From Symsagittifera roscoffensis (lineage: Eukaryota > Xenacoelomorpha > Acoela > Convolutidae): a stretch of DNA of 64,000 bases. Under the pieces are notes generated by a model that saw only the letters and a program-made list of their open reading frames with translations, had not been told where the DNA came from and made no database searches. Made by a program: the position numbers and the translations under genes. Of the stretch, positions 1-11,352 are shown in pieces (position 1 is the first letter of the stretch; each line of letters starts with the position of its first letter). The stretch lies in contig NC_087068.1 of the NCBI RefSeq assembly GCF_963678635.1, positions 42,061,649-42,125,648 on the forward strand, read 5' to 3'.

Positions 1-2486
1 ATACGTCAATGTGCATTACTGTCTGGTCGCTGGGTTCACTTAAGTTCCTTGTCACTTCATGTCCACCTAAAGTGATTATCGACATTATCCTGGCTCCGAT
101 TTTCGTTATGCCAAATGGCTTTCCTGTCACCATTTTCAGAGTGTTGCAATTTTCACTCTTTGTCGACCCTGCTACAGCTTCTGGCACTGGCACCGAGCAA
201 CTTAGCATCTCGTTCAATCTCTGTCTGTCGATCTCTTGCTTCAACCGTTGCTCTATTTCCTTTGTTGCTAGGTCCTGTTTCACCTTGTTGATCGCCTCTG
301 ACGCCGCTTTCTCATAATTTATCTCTAGGGCGTTCTTGGCCGTGGCCTCTATCGCATTGTTAGCCTGCGTTACCGCCTTCACTGTCTTCGTTGGCAATTC
401 CGTACTCGGTGCTTCTAAGTTTTTTGCTTCAAATTCGGTTTGTCTATTTCGCTGATTCTGCACCGCCGCTAATGCCAATTTATGTTTGGGGTGACTCTGG
501 TTCTTGACCGCCTCCCAAAACAAAGGACAATCCATCCTAAAGTGCCCTTCCTGATTGCAGAAGAAGCATCTTGCACCTATCTTGATGATTAAGCCACTAT
601 AGTACTCGTGTTCTTCCATCTGGCTCATGTCCTCCTCATCTGGTGCGTACCCCAGACTCTTCATGCCCTGCTTGTATGTTGTGCAATCTGCCACGTGATG
701 ATCAGCTGACCCCAGTTCGCGCATGATCTACGTTTGTCCATGTCATCTCTAGGCTTGTACCATGACGACCTTTGTGGTTGGCTCCCCCCTTGCATATTCC
801 TGTTATCTGAATATGAGTACTTCTTGGGCTTCATTAGCATGTACTCTCTCGACTTCTGTCTCATCTCTTCTGGAGTCGGGGCACTGTCGTTCGACAATGT
901 ATAGTATGTTGCTAACATTGTTCTCAAGTCATCACTCCTTACCCCATCAATGAACTTTGAGGCGATGCTAAAGTTCCTTCTATTGGTGGACTCTTCCGGG
1001 TCACTTCTTCGTCTCAAACTCTCAAGATCATCTAGGAACCTGTCTATCGATTCATCGTCCCTTTGCCTTCTCTTTTCAAATCGCATCATTGCTTGATGAC
1101 CCTTCATGCCTGACCCGAATCGATTTAACAATATCTCGAAGATTTTATCCGCAGTGTCGCGTTCCTCTTCTTTTTTCGCCACCACGCATTTCAAGGCCGT
1201 GCCTTCCAAGTTGCTGAGTATCGCTGTACATGCTTGCCTCTCATCGTTCAAGTTATCTTGTTCCAAGTGCAACCTCATGACTTCTACCCAAGTGTCAATG
1301 CATCCATCTGAATCATCCTTGAATTCCTTCGGTTTTTTGAAAGTTTTCCTTGATTTGTTGCTCCCTCTGTCACTCGAGTCGGTGTTCCTTGTGGCGAAGG
1401 CTTCTAGTCTCCTGTTCATCATTTCCCAGGTGCTTGCCCATGTCATGACATCCGGTCCCACGTTGTTGTGAGTCGTTGAGTCCCCTGGACCACCCGTTGT
1501 GTTTGCTGTTCCACTTTTCATAATCGCTTTGCCCCCCCCCCTGGTGCTGTACTCACGGCATCCAGGGGTAATGGTAACGGTGTTGACTGCCGTTTGCTCC
1601 GTTGTGGTTCCACAAAGTCAACTCTGTTGCCTTGCGTTCGCTCCGCTGCTGGCCTGTCCTGCGACGTTGAGTTCCTCAAGATGGCGTCTAATTTTGCCTG
1701 TATTGCACATGAACTTTCAGCCTGGTCCCTACTCATCGTATCCATTCTCGTTTCCAAACTCCCCAACTGGCTATTCACTGTGTCATATCGTTGCCTCATT
1801 TCTTGCATGTCTTTCTTGATGTTCTTGTCTCGCTCTCCATCAGTGGTATCTACCTTGTCCGACATCTGCTGAAGTTTTTCCTCTGTCGCTTTCGCTAGAT
1901 TGAAATAGCTGTCCATACTCATGTTTGTTGTATCTTAATTCTTTCTTTATCACATCTCTATCCTCCTCGCTGTGCTTCAGTCTCTTGTCGATCTGATCTA
2001 GCTTTGCCATCAAATCGCCTAGCTCAAGAGTAGTTGTTTCATGGTCAGTTGTTGCCCTGTTGTTGGCTGCTGTTTCTCGTCTGATCTGGTCTTTGTTTTG
2101 GTCGGAGTCTGTCGTTTTCGTGGAAACTGTTCCGAATGCTTAGCCTTTCTCGGCTTTCGGTTCTCCCGCTGCTGCGTCTCTCGGCTTCATTCCGACCATT
2201 ATTGCCAATCTTTCAGTAAAAGACTTTTTTTTGCTTGAGACTCGTCCTTCACCGTTTCTGGCGTGTTGCCTGTTGTGTCTTCCATATTGTCTATCGGTGA
2301 GAACTCCATGGACTTTGGATTTGGTTCCTCTGCATTCGGCATCGGTGTTAACTCCGTCGTCTGCTTCTCCATCTCATCCACACTCTGGTCCGGTGTCTCT
2401 AGTTCAATCTCGATGGCGGGTCCTGCTCGTCTCTCTTCCATGCCCTCTTTTGTTTTGCTCTCTGTATTACTCCTCGTGTTGACCAT
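1..2486 (-). pseudogene. Gag polyprotein of Ty3/gypsy element, decayed inverted copy
   Basis: Minus-strand reading frames match the plus-strand gag at 11910-14716. The N-terminal piece starts at the ATG at 2486 (MVNTRS), followed by a coiled-coil piece at 1518-1922 and the retrotransposon capsid region at 661-1521. The capsid reads much like the right copy with scattered substitutions. The first CCHC zinc knuckle, intact in the right copy, is destroyed here by a frameshift near 700-720 (CAN followed by W instead of CG). Further frameshifts separate all segments. The far upstream ATG of the right copy is absent here, which favours the 2486 start as the true one. Confidence 0.85.
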
Positions 2487-4470
2487 GCTAACTGAAAAGT
2501 TCTTCTTCGTTATCTTTGGGCCCGTTGATGTCGTTTTACGTAGCGACGAGTTATATTTTGTCTTTGATTCAGTGGATCTTTTTTTCAGCCACCGGTACCC
2601 TGCTCCGTCTCAGTATTTTTATTTACAATTGTTCCTATATACAGTATTACTATATACAAAATCTACTCTAGAGTTAAAATCTCTTTTGACAAAAATAATA
2701 AAAAGAAAGATTACAATTTAATAAAAACAACGGTCTTGTAAAATCTCTTTTGACAAAAGTTAAAATCTCTTTTGACAAAAATGATAAAAAGAAATTTTAC
2801 AATTTAATAAAAACAACGTTTCCTAAGCTTTTTTTTTGAAACTCTATATGTTTTTGATCCCCACAGTACCGGATCTATCGCGATTTAACGTTCTGACTAG
2901 TCCTACTGCTTTTAATTTTGCGGTTGGTTACCTCAACCTGTCTTAGTGCTTCTTTAGTACCGTCACCCCCTTTCTTTATACTGTTCCAAGACTTCCAGTC
3001 ACTGTCCCTACTCTTCTTTGTAATGTCCCGAGCTTTCTCTCTACTGTCCCAAGACTACTCGGTACTGTCCCAGTACTTCTTTTAGTGTCCCAAGACCTCT
3101 GTCCCAAGACTACTGTCCCACGACTACTGTCCCAAGACCACTGTTCCAAGACCACTGTCCCAAGACTAGTGTCCCAAAGCTAGTGTCCCAAGACCACTGT
3201 CCCAAGACTACTGTCCCAAGACCACTGTCCCAAGACCAGCGTCCCAAGACCACTGTCCCAAGACCACTGTCTCAAGACTGCTGTCCCAAGACCACTGTCC
3301 CAATACCACTGTCCCAAGACCGCTGTCCCAAGACTAGTGTCCCAAGGCTAGTGTCCCAAGACCACTGTCCCAAGACTACTGTCCCAAGACTGCTGTCCCA
3401 AGACTAGCATCCCAAGACTGTGTCGTACCACGACTGCTCTGGCCCAAGACTGTCCCAAGACTGCACCGTCCCAAGACTGTCCCAAGACTGCACTGTCCCA
3501 AGACTGTCCCAAGACTGTACTGCTCCAAGACCGTCCCCAGACTGCAATGTCCCAAGACTTCTTCGGTACTGTCCCAAGACTTGTCACTAAGTGTCTGGAT
3601 AGTAGGATCTCTTCTTCTTCTTCTTCGTTGTGGGGTCTTTTTAGAACCACTGTACCGTGTACCACCACTTGAGCTCTATTAAAAATTTTCCCAAACACCC
3701 CCAACTTAATGACCGAAATCCAAATACTGACCCCCCTGTATTTATCTCCCTCTCGTTGTTTCAGGCTATTTGAAACCCCAACTTTTTCGCAGGTATCTTG
3801 TGATCACCTGTTCGTTCAAATACCAACAACAAATTTTCACCAAAACGTAAAAATTTAAACAAGAAAAATCACAAAAACAGAGAGATGAACCCACCTAGAA
3901 TTCAAAGCTGACCGATGTCAACCTTTGTCCGAAAAAAATCTCTGGTACCCGATTGCCACGCGTTTTCCTCCCCCCTGCTAGCGATCTTATGAGGTAGCAC
4001 AAAAATTGTCTCTGTCCGTTCCCCCCTACCGATCCGACCAGGGTACCTACCTTAACTTGATGTATTTAATGTAACTTAGTCGACGATGCCGAACAAAAAG
4101 TTACTCTAATGTGTCCCCCCTTTTTACAATTTACAACCACCAACCTCTAGCCTAACCAGCCCCCCTTCTGACCTTCCCCCTCTTTAGCCCCCCTCTTAAG
4201 CCGAAAAATCCCTTGAGCGCCGGGTGCTAAACCTCTCGAGAGAAAACCGTAGAACCTGTTTCTAGGCCTGCTTGTGTAAAAACATCCTCAAAACAATGGG
4301 GCTCCGCTTATCCAGTTTTACACTTATTTCCTATAATGTAATGTAGATTTCAACGATACCCGTCTGCCCAACTTGAGAACACCCCTGTGCGTCCTCTTCT
4401 TGTTGTAGCGATCCCTTGCTGGTTGTCCCCTTGACGTGCACTGCACTTGACACCAGCACCACCTTCCTAC
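2487..4470 (-). other. Untranslated leader of the inverted retroelement copy
   Basis: This region has no credible coding capacity and matches the leader at about 10020-11909 in reverse complement. It contains AT-rich sequence next to gag, the 14-bp minisatellite, and C-rich tracts at about 4020-4210 that mirror the G-rich tracts of the other arm. Confidence 0.75.
3058..3560 (-). repeat. 14-bp minisatellite in retroelement leader
   Basis: Tandem copies of a 14-bp unit, GTCCCAAGACCACT and variants, form a core at about 3098-3410. Looser copies with longer spacing run to 3560. The equivalent array in the right arm (10905-11352) has a 15-bp period with the same core, so period and copy number have changed independently in the two copies. 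Confidence 0.9.
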
Positions 4471-4665
4471 TTGGCTGGTCACCTCTTCCAGTCAAGTTTC
4501 CTAGCGGTTCAGCTCAGTCCTTGTGAATCACTTTCCCACTCGGCTGGTCACCTCTTCCAGTCAAGTCTCCTAGTGGTCCGGTTCTGTTCTTGTGAACCAC
4601 TCTCCCACTCGGCTGGTCACCTCTTCCAGTCAAGTCTCCTAGAGGTCCGGCTAGGTTGCAAGCTA
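4471..4665 (-). repeat. Three copies of a ~69-bp leader repeat
   Basis: Three adjacent copies of a unit containing GGTCACCTCTTCCAGTCAAG recur about every 69 bp. The same triplication is present at 9828-10022 on the opposite strand, so it predates the separation of the arms. Confidence 0.8.
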
Positions 4666-4999
4666 TCTGAAAACCCTTAACAACGCCCCCCACTTGGGCA
4701 CCTTATTGAAGACACTGGTTTAGATTGCTAGATTGATCGAAACGATCGGTCTTATAAAACAGTATGGGTATACTATTTAATTAATATAAAGGTTTGATCC
4801 AACTAATCTGGTATTAAAGTCACAGTCATTTTTGTTTTATGGTTTTTGTTCCTATTTCTATGATTTTTTCCTGTTTTTTGTCCCCCTATTTACCCCCCCC
4901 TTACTCGGTTAGCTAAGCTTCGTTCAGAGAGCGTACCAGGAAGTTTTCTCAAGTTTTATGAGATAAATGTTTTATGCAATAAATGTAATCAAATATAAC

Positions 5000-5511
5000 T
5001 CAAGAAGTTTTCTAACGATGAGTTCCAATCAAAGGAAATAAGTTTTAACTCAAGAATATAGTTTTGGATCTGGACCATTGGGAGACTTCACTTGTCCGCC
5101 TTTCCGTTGAAGGTTCACACTGATCCAGTTGATTTTAGCTCTGCTCTCGTATTTGTTTTGTCTCCTGTATCAGATAGGACAGCTCTACTCTAGTTTTCTA
5201 CGATGGAAATTGCGAATAGCAATTTCCCACTGTATATATTTGACAACTTCCCGCAACTGTTAATTCGGTCGTTCTGATTTCTTATTTGTTGTTTTCAGTT
5301 GTCGCGAGAAAACTGAGCATGACAGGCTCCATTCGAATTTTTGAAAAATAAAACTTCACTCCAAAATCGCGTATATTTGTGTCCCTCAAGGTCAAACTTC
5401 TAGATATGACCGACTGGCACATACTCCCCGGACTCAAGATCGATGTCCTCATCGCGTGCTGCCGTCTGTCAGTGAATCCCCAGAAACCCGAGTGTTACTC
5501 AAGATCCCTGC
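5000..5511 (-). repeat. Partial LTR, inverted copy
   Basis: Reverse complement of about 7809-8335 in the LTR, with few differences. It includes one copy of the ~310-bp R repeat ending at 5421 and the conserved short hairpin at 5205-5227. The LTR start and the last ~1 kb are missing. Confidence 0.8.
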
Positions 5512-5835
5512 TGTAATCTATCGCGTAAATCGACTCTGCCGTTGGCGTCTTCGATTCCCGGTACTTTGCTACATTTTCTTCAATCCATCGTAGGGTCAGC
5601 ATCGTGCTCACCACCAAGATGGTCACCTTCTGCTGATGATCGGGCAGTCCTAACGACCTGATTTCCTCCACATCCCAGATCAGGCAGAGAATCGCGTGAT
5701 CCGGGTACCACACTGTTTGTGCCAGGCAGTGGCATGGACATTACCCATGCGTGAGGTCGATGCTCCTAAGATTGCGTTCTCCCGAGGCTTCTAGGAGAGG
5801 CTCAAGTTCCATCATTTTCTCGTGTATCGCGTCGT
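5512..5835 (-). pseudogene. Fragment of the retroelement 3' ORF, inverted copy
   Basis: The minus-strand reading frame matches an internal segment of the 3' ORF (equivalent to 6571-6897 and 31117-31443) with only a few residue changes. It begins abruptly at the head-to-head junction and is joined at its other end to LTR sequence by a deletion, so it cannot encode a complete protein. Confidence 0.85.
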
Positions 5836-5838
5836 GTA
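5836..5838. other. Head-to-head junction between two retroelement copies
   Basis: Homology to the minus-strand copy ends at 5835 and homology to the plus-strand 3' ORF (30384 onward) starts at 5839, leaving about 3 bp of filler. A short direct repeat, CGTGTATCG, sits on both sides, which suggests end joining with local copying. Confidence 0.7.
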
Positions 5839-5840
5839 TC

Positions 5841-7451
5841 GGTGAAGAAAATAGAGCCGGGCAGTTGTCTTGATTCGACGTGTGGAAATGGCGAGCACAC
5901 CTGTGATGGACGGTCATGCGTCAGGATACAGTCCTTCCAGAAAGAAGACCTAGTCACCTGGTTTGAAGACATTACCGAAAGGGAGAAGAGTGAAATACAG
6001 ATCGTGGCTGAGTGTTACGCGAGTACCACGGTGAAACTAGCAACAGCTCTGGGATTCTTCTCAAGAATGTGCAGTCTCCAGTCACTGGAGAGGCTAGAGT
6101 CAGAACACCACTTGGTGACCGCGTTGAGTGTGGAGTCATGGCCCGGGGTGTGCAAGTAACCCAGAAACACATCAAGAGCTGGAAGGTTGGACTTGAAGTC
6201 GATATGGGATTTCCCATGAGCGAATCCTATGGTCTGCCTCTAAATGCGAAGTCCTTAGTGGGGTCAGTAATGGCCAACCTATGCGGCAGCCACTATCCAT
6301 TGCAAATGGCGATGGTGGAGGTATCCAGCCAAAGGGTATTGATAGACAAAGCCTTCTCAGTGCCCAAATGCTTAAGACTGGCTCGGATGTCGCATCAATC
6401 ACACAAGCTGTTGAGGAAAGCCCGAGGGACAGTGCCGAAAGAACAGAGGGATGACTTGAGTGAAATCTGGGGGGAAGAGCTTCTGGGTTTGGAAGGTGAA
6501 AACACAAGTGACCACGAAAGACAAAACGTGATCGGGAAACCTATGGTTGGTGCTCCAAACCTGGAAGAGAACGACGCGATACACGAGAAAATGATGGAAC
6601 TTGAGCCTCTCCTAGAAGCCTCGGGAGAACGCAATCTTAGGAGCATCGACCTCACGCATGGGGAATGTCCATGCCACTGCCTGGCACAAACAGTGTGGTA
6701 CCCGGATCAAGCGATTCTCTGCCTGATCTGGGATGTGGAGGAAATCAGGTCGTTAGGACTGCCCGATCATCAGCAGAAGGTGACCATCTTGGTGGTGAGC
6801 ACGATGCTGGCCCTACGATGGATTGAAGAAAATGTAGCAAAGTACCGGGAATCGAAGACGCCAACGGCAGAGTCGATTTACGCGATAGATTACAGCAGGA
6901 GACTTGAATTATTTGAGACCGCATGCACGATATTTGCCATACCAATGGAAGTCAGACACGTATGGAGCCGCATAAGGTTCTTTCCTTGGTTTCGAGCGAC
7001 GTTAACGTCCTGGTTATACATGGTAACGAAGGATCATATGAAAAAATATCAAAAGGAATTTCGACAGTTCCAGGACGAGATAGGGCCGGAGGCCTTCAAG
7101 AGACCTCTGCTGACCCATCGAAATGCGATCACGATGGGGTGGAAAAGTGTTGGTAGAGTTTCCAGAAACAACACCAGAGCGAGGGAGTCGATACTAGAGG
7201 AAGACCTGGCAAAGAATGTGAGCCTGAGTCTTCACAATTCCTTCTGTTTGAACCGAGAGTCGAGGGTGAAGAGTTTACCCAATCAAGCGAAGAGATTGCA
7301 GGAGCAAAGGGAGTGGATGCGATCCTATGAACAGCTGAAGGCTTGGGAGGAGATCGTGATTAGCTCCGATGATGAAGAGGCACTATTGAAACAGATCACG
7401 GTGTCAAATACATCTGGGTCTAGTACCTCGAAGGCGAAGAACGCGAGGTGA
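5841..7451 (+). pseudogene. 3' ORF of an upstream tandem retroelement copy, 5' truncated
   Basis: About 99% identical to 30386-31997. It lacks the upstream part of the ORF because of the head-to-head junction. A one-base deletion near 6158 (GTGTGCAAG against GTGTTGCAAG in the other copy) splits it into frames 5842-6159 and 6012-7451. The product is of unknown function. Visible features are a short Cys-rich stretch (CLDSTCGNGEH), a CPCHC motif, and an acidic, Ser-rich C-terminus ending in SKAKNAR. It is followed directly by a polypurine tract and the LTR, the position of the last ORF in an LTR element. Confidence 0.8.
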
Positions 7452-7490
7452 GCCGGTGGCTCAAAAGGGAATTCTAGAGTCTTGATTCTT

Positions 7491-7504
7491 GAGAGGAAAG
7501 GGGG
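7491..7504 (+). promoter_or_regulatory. Candidate polypurine tract before the shared/5' LTR
   Basis: A 14-base purine run, GAGAGGAAAGGGGG, lies 40 bp after the 3' ORF stop and 8 bp before a TG dinucleotide taken as the LTR start. It is the expected plus-strand primer site of an upstream element. An identical tract is at 32037-32050. Confidence 0.6.
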
Positions 7505-7589
7505 CTCGAGGGTGAACTCGGATGAAATCTGGGTTCACCAAAAAGAAATTTAAACAAATGAAATATTGTTATTAATATGTTATATCTAT

Positions 7590-7597
7590 TATATAAA
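7590..7597 (+). promoter_or_regulatory. Candidate TATA box in 5' LTR
   Basis: TATATAAA occurs about 80 bp into the LTR in an otherwise AT-rich stretch, and the same octamer is at 32136-32143 in the 3' LTR. The assignment rests on the motif and its LTR position only. Confidence 0.35.
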
Positions 7598-7889
7598 TCA
7601 AAATGCTGCATGTCAATTTACTGATTGAATAGGACAAAAGAAATTTTAAATTACTAGCTTAAAAAGCGAAAATTCACAAGTGCAGGTGTGTGCAGATTTT
7701 GATTGCTGTTTAGCGATAGTGTGAAAATTTTACATGGTTGTGAATTTTGGGGTGTAGATAAACTTAAGTCTGCTGCAAACTTCTGTAAATGACCACTGGC
7801 ACTGTATCTTGAGTAACACTCGGGTTTCTGGGGATTCACTGACAGACGGCAGCACGCGATGAGGACATCGATCTTGAGTCCGGGGAGTA

Positions 7890-9061
7890 TGTGCCAGTCG
7901 GTCATATCTAGAAGTTTGACCTTGAGGGACACGAATATACGAGATTTTGGAGTGAAGTTTTATTTTTCAAAAATTCGAATGGAGCCTGTCATGCTCAGTT
8001 TTCTCGCGACAACTGAAAACATCAAATAAGAAATCAGAACGACCGAATTAACAATTGCGGGAAGTTGTCAAATATATACAGTGGGAAATTGCTATTCGCA
8101 ATTTCCATCGTAGAAAACTATAGTAGAGCTGTCCTATCTGATACAGGAGACAAAACAAATACGAGAGCAGAGCTAAAATCAACTGGACCAGTGTGAACCT
8201 TCAACGGAAAGGCGGACAAGTGAAGTCTCCCGATGGTCCAGATCCAAAACTATATTCTTGAGTTAAAACTTATTTCCTTTGATTGGAACTCATCGTTAGT
8301 AAACTTCTTGAGTTATATTTGATTACATTTATGCCAGAGTAATAATTAGTGTCTCATGCGTGCTGCTATGTAAGTACCTAATTTAATTTTCTTGAAAGTG
8401 TTTTATGATTGTTATGTTGAGGTAAGGAGAGTCTTAGGTTGATCCATCTGAAATGTCTGATACTGTCTGATAAAAGTATGTGCCAGTCGGTCATATTTGG
8501 AAGTTTGACCTTGAGCAATACAAACCACGTAATTTTGGGAGGAAATTTAATTTTTCAAAATTTCGAATTGAGCCTGTCATGCTCAACTTTCTCGCGAAAA
8601 CTGAAAATCTCAGAAATAGAAGATCAGAACAACCAATACACAATCGCGGGAAAGTACTTGAATAAAACAGCGGGAAATTGCTATTCGCAATTTCCAGATA
8701 TAAATCAAGCGCGAGTAGAGCCGTCTTATCCTGAAATAGAAGAAGAAACGATTGCGAAAGAAGAGCGTATTCATCCGAGCTGAACCAGAGTGAACCATCA
8801 GTGGAAAGGTGGACAACTGGGGTGTCCCAATGGTTCAGACCAAAACTTCAATTCTAGAGTCAAAACTTATTTCCTTTTGCTGAAATTTATTAGTATCAAA
8901 CTTCTCAAGTTATTATACTTAATTCTAAGTTGCTCACTAACTTAGTTACCTCTTATTCTCGAGTGTGCCGACATGTGAGTTCTCAATTTAGTTTTCTTGA
9001 GTGTGTTTCATGATTGTTATGTTGAGATAAGGAGAGTTTTAGGTTGATCCATCTGAAATGG
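7890..9061 (+). repeat. 589-bp tandem duplication inside the 5' LTR
   Basis: Unit 1 (7890-8478) and unit 2 (8479-9061) both begin TGTGCCAGTCGGTCATAT and end near TTGATCCATCTGAAATG. Unit 2 is clearly diverged from unit 1, while unit 1 is nearly identical to the single unit of the 3' LTR. The duplication is therefore old or was acquired from a diverged relative. Confidence 0.8.
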
Positions 9062-9359
9062 ATCGAAGTAACTGTGCGGATTGTTTCGACCCTGTTTTTA
9101 ACGGCGTTCGTGTATTTTGGGCATTTTGAGGCCTAATTATTGGGACGTTCTTCTTTTCTAGAGTGGGGGGGGGGGGGTATTTTGGTAGAGGCCTTTAAGC
9201 TGTAACGGGTTTTTAGTCTCATGTCGCAAGCGAACCGAATTGGCTCCGACCGTTCGAGGTAGAAAAACACAAGAGATAGTGTCCCTGACTCTTGAGCCAA
9301 TGGTTATAGGGCCTATTTTTCTTAAACCTCATATATGACCGAAGTAGGCGACTGTTACA

Positions 9360-9530
9360 TAGTGTTTTTATGGCGCTCCTGGGTGTTTTTACGACATCAT
9401 GACTACGGAGTCGAACCCACTTGACACAGCTCCGGGCTGCATGCCGATTCTAGAGTACCGGTGGTACGGTTCAGCGGAAACGTGTAAACCTTCCGGTTGT
9501 TCCGTGATAGCTTTTTAAGAAAACTTGAGA
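9360..9530. other. Region just after the 5' LTR, with tRNA-like sequence
   Basis: The sequence after the LTR end is absent from the 3' end of the element. TGGCGCTCCTGGGTG at 9371-9385 could be a primer-binding site, but its 11-base distance from the LTR end is larger than usual. Bases 9403-9456 resemble a reverse-complemented tRNA-Cys (GAGTCGAACCC, then CTCCGGGCTGCATGCC, then TCTAGAGTACC). The stems do not pair well, so it is not a functional tRNA gene. Confidence 0.35.
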
Positions 9531-9827
9531 AAACTTCCTGGTACGCTCTCCGAACGAAGCTTAGCTAACCGAGTAAGGGGGGGGGGGTAAATAGGGGGAC
9601 AAAAAACAAGAAAAAATCATAGAAATAGGAACAAAATTCATAAAACAAAAATGACTGTGACTTTAATACCAGATTAGTTGGATCAAACCTTTATATTAAT
9701 TAAATAGTATCCCCATACTGTTTTATAAGACCGATAGTTTCGATCAATCTAGCAATCTAAACCAGTGTCTTCAATAAGGTGCCCAAGTGGGGGGCGTTGT
9801 TAAGGGTTTTCAGATAGCTTGCAACCT

Positions 9828-10022
9828 AGCCGGACCTCTAGGAGACTTGACTGGAAGAGGTGACCAGCCGAGTGGGAGAGTGGTTCACAAGAACAGAACC
9901 GGACCACTAGGAGACTTGACTGGAACAGGTGACCAGTCGAGTGGGAAAGTGGTTCACAGGGACTTAGCTGGACCATTAGGAGACTTGACTGGAACAGGTG
10001 ACCAGCCAAGTGGGAAAGTGGT
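9828..10022 (+). repeat. Three copies of a 69-bp leader repeat
   Basis: Three units containing GGAGACTTGACTGGAA and GTGACCAG recur every 69 bp. If translated in the open frame they give a 23-residue repeat beginning GPLGDLTG. The same triplication is in the inverted arm at 4471-4665. Confidence 0.85.
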
Positions 10023-10904
10023 ACTGTTGATCAGGTGCAGGACAAGTCAAGGAAACAACCAGCACGGAATCAGAGCAACAAGAAAGGACGGGGGTGTTCT
10101 CAAGTTGGTCAAACGGGTATCGTTAAAATCCACGTTACATTATAGAAGATAAGTGTAAAATTGGATAAGCGGAACCCCACTGTTTTGAGGAACGGTTTTA
10201 CTCAAGCAGGCCTAGAAACAGGTTCTACGGTTTTCTCTCGAGAGGTTTAGCACCCGGCGCTTAAGGTAATTTTCGGCTTAGAAGGGGGACTAAAGAGGGG
10301 GAAGGTTAGAAGGGGGGCTGGTTAGGTTAGAGGTTGGTGGTTGTAAAGTGTAAATAGGGGGGACACATTAGAGTAACTAATTGATCGGCATCGTCGATTT
10401 AGTTACATTAGATTCTTACACGCGTTGGTTATAAGAAGCGGATATCCAAATTTAACATCGAATCAAGGTAGGTACCCTGGTCGGATTGGGAGGGGGGAAC
10501 GGACATAGACAGTTTTTGTGATACCCCATAAGATCGCTAGTAGGGGGTAGGAGAACGCGTGTCGATCAGATACCAGACATTTTTTTTTGTTGTTGTTCAG
10601 ATAAAGGGTTGACATAAGTCACCTTTGAAATTTAGGTGGGTTTATTTCTTTGCTTTTTTTGATATATTTTTTTATTCTTTCTTCTCTGTTCAGATTTTGA
10701 CGCTTTTGATAGAAAGGTTTTAATCGGTTTTGGATAAACAGGTGATCACAAGACATCTCGAACAAGTTGGGTTTCAATTTGCATCAAAATATTAAAAGAA
10801 ATAAATACAAGAGGGTTGGTAATTCTAACTTTTGGGCCAGTAAGATTGGGTTTTTTGGGAAAATTTTTACTAGAGCTCAAGTGGTGGTACAAGGTCCAGT
10901 GGTT

Positions 10905-11352
10905 CAAGGCAGTCTTGGGACAGGCAGTCTTGGGACAGGCAGTCTTGGGACAGGCGGTCTTGGGACAGGCAGTCGTGGGACAGGCAGTCTTGGGACAGGC
11001 AGTCTTGGGACAGGCAGTCTTGGGACAGGCAGTCTTGGGACATGCAGTCTTGGGACAGGCAGTCTTGGGACAGGCAGTCTTGGGACAGGCAGTCTTGGGA
11101 CAGGCAGTCTTGGGACAGGCAGTCTTGGGACAGGCAGTCTTGGGACAGGCAGTCTTGGGACAGGCAGTCTTGGGACAGGCAGTCTTGGGATAGGCGGTCT
11201 TGGGACAGGCAGTCGTGGGACAGGCAGTCTTGGGACAGGCAGTCTTGGGACAGGCAGTCTTGGGACAGGCAGTCTTGGGACAGGCAGTCTTGGGACAGGC
11301 AGTCTTGGGACAGGCAGTCTTGGGACAGGCAGTCTTGGGACGAGCAGTCTTG
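10905..11352 (+). repeat. 15-bp minisatellite (about 29 copies)
   Basis: GTCTTGGGACAGGCA is repeated about 29 times with very few variants. Further copies of the core CTTGGGACAGT continue at longer spacing of about 25-40 bp to 11520. The period is a multiple of three, so several frames on both strands stay open and give pentapeptide repeats. This explains the apparent ORFs here without protein coding. Confidence 0.95.

Larger units (their letters stand above)
1..5835 (-). repeat. Left arm of large inverted retroelement repeat
   Basis: Read on the minus strand this block repeats the order of the plus-strand copy. Bases 5512-5835 correspond to 6571-6897 (3' ORF), about 5000-5511 to 7809-8335 (LTR), and 1-4945 to about 9520-14408 (leader and gag). 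Two internal stretches are missing relative to the right arm (6898-7808 and about 8340-9520). LTR and 3' ORF parts are nearly identical between arms, whereas gag differs visibly, so the arms are not the product of one recent palindromic event. The arm continues past the left edge of the window. Confidence 0.85.
7513..9359 (+). repeat. 5' LTR (shared with an upstream tandem copy)
   Basis: It is nearly identical to the 3' LTR up to about 8335. It is longer because of a ~589-bp internal tandem duplication, and the last 280 bp are alignable but more diverged. Homology between the two LTRs stops exactly after TGTTACA (9359 and 33329), which fixes the 3' boundary. The start at TG (7513) is inferred from the preceding polypurine tract. 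No convincing ORF lies inside. Confidence 0.75.

Noticed and set aside
7654-7932. Minus-strand ORF inside the LTR, also at 32200-32478
   Set aside because: No domain, lies in untranslated LTR sequence, and its identity in the two places is due to LTR homology.
9787-10152. 121-codon ORF with a 23-residue repeat in the leader
   Set aside because: The repeat is a 69-bp DNA triplication and the inverted copy does not preserve a full matching frame with the same start. Kept as a repeat only.
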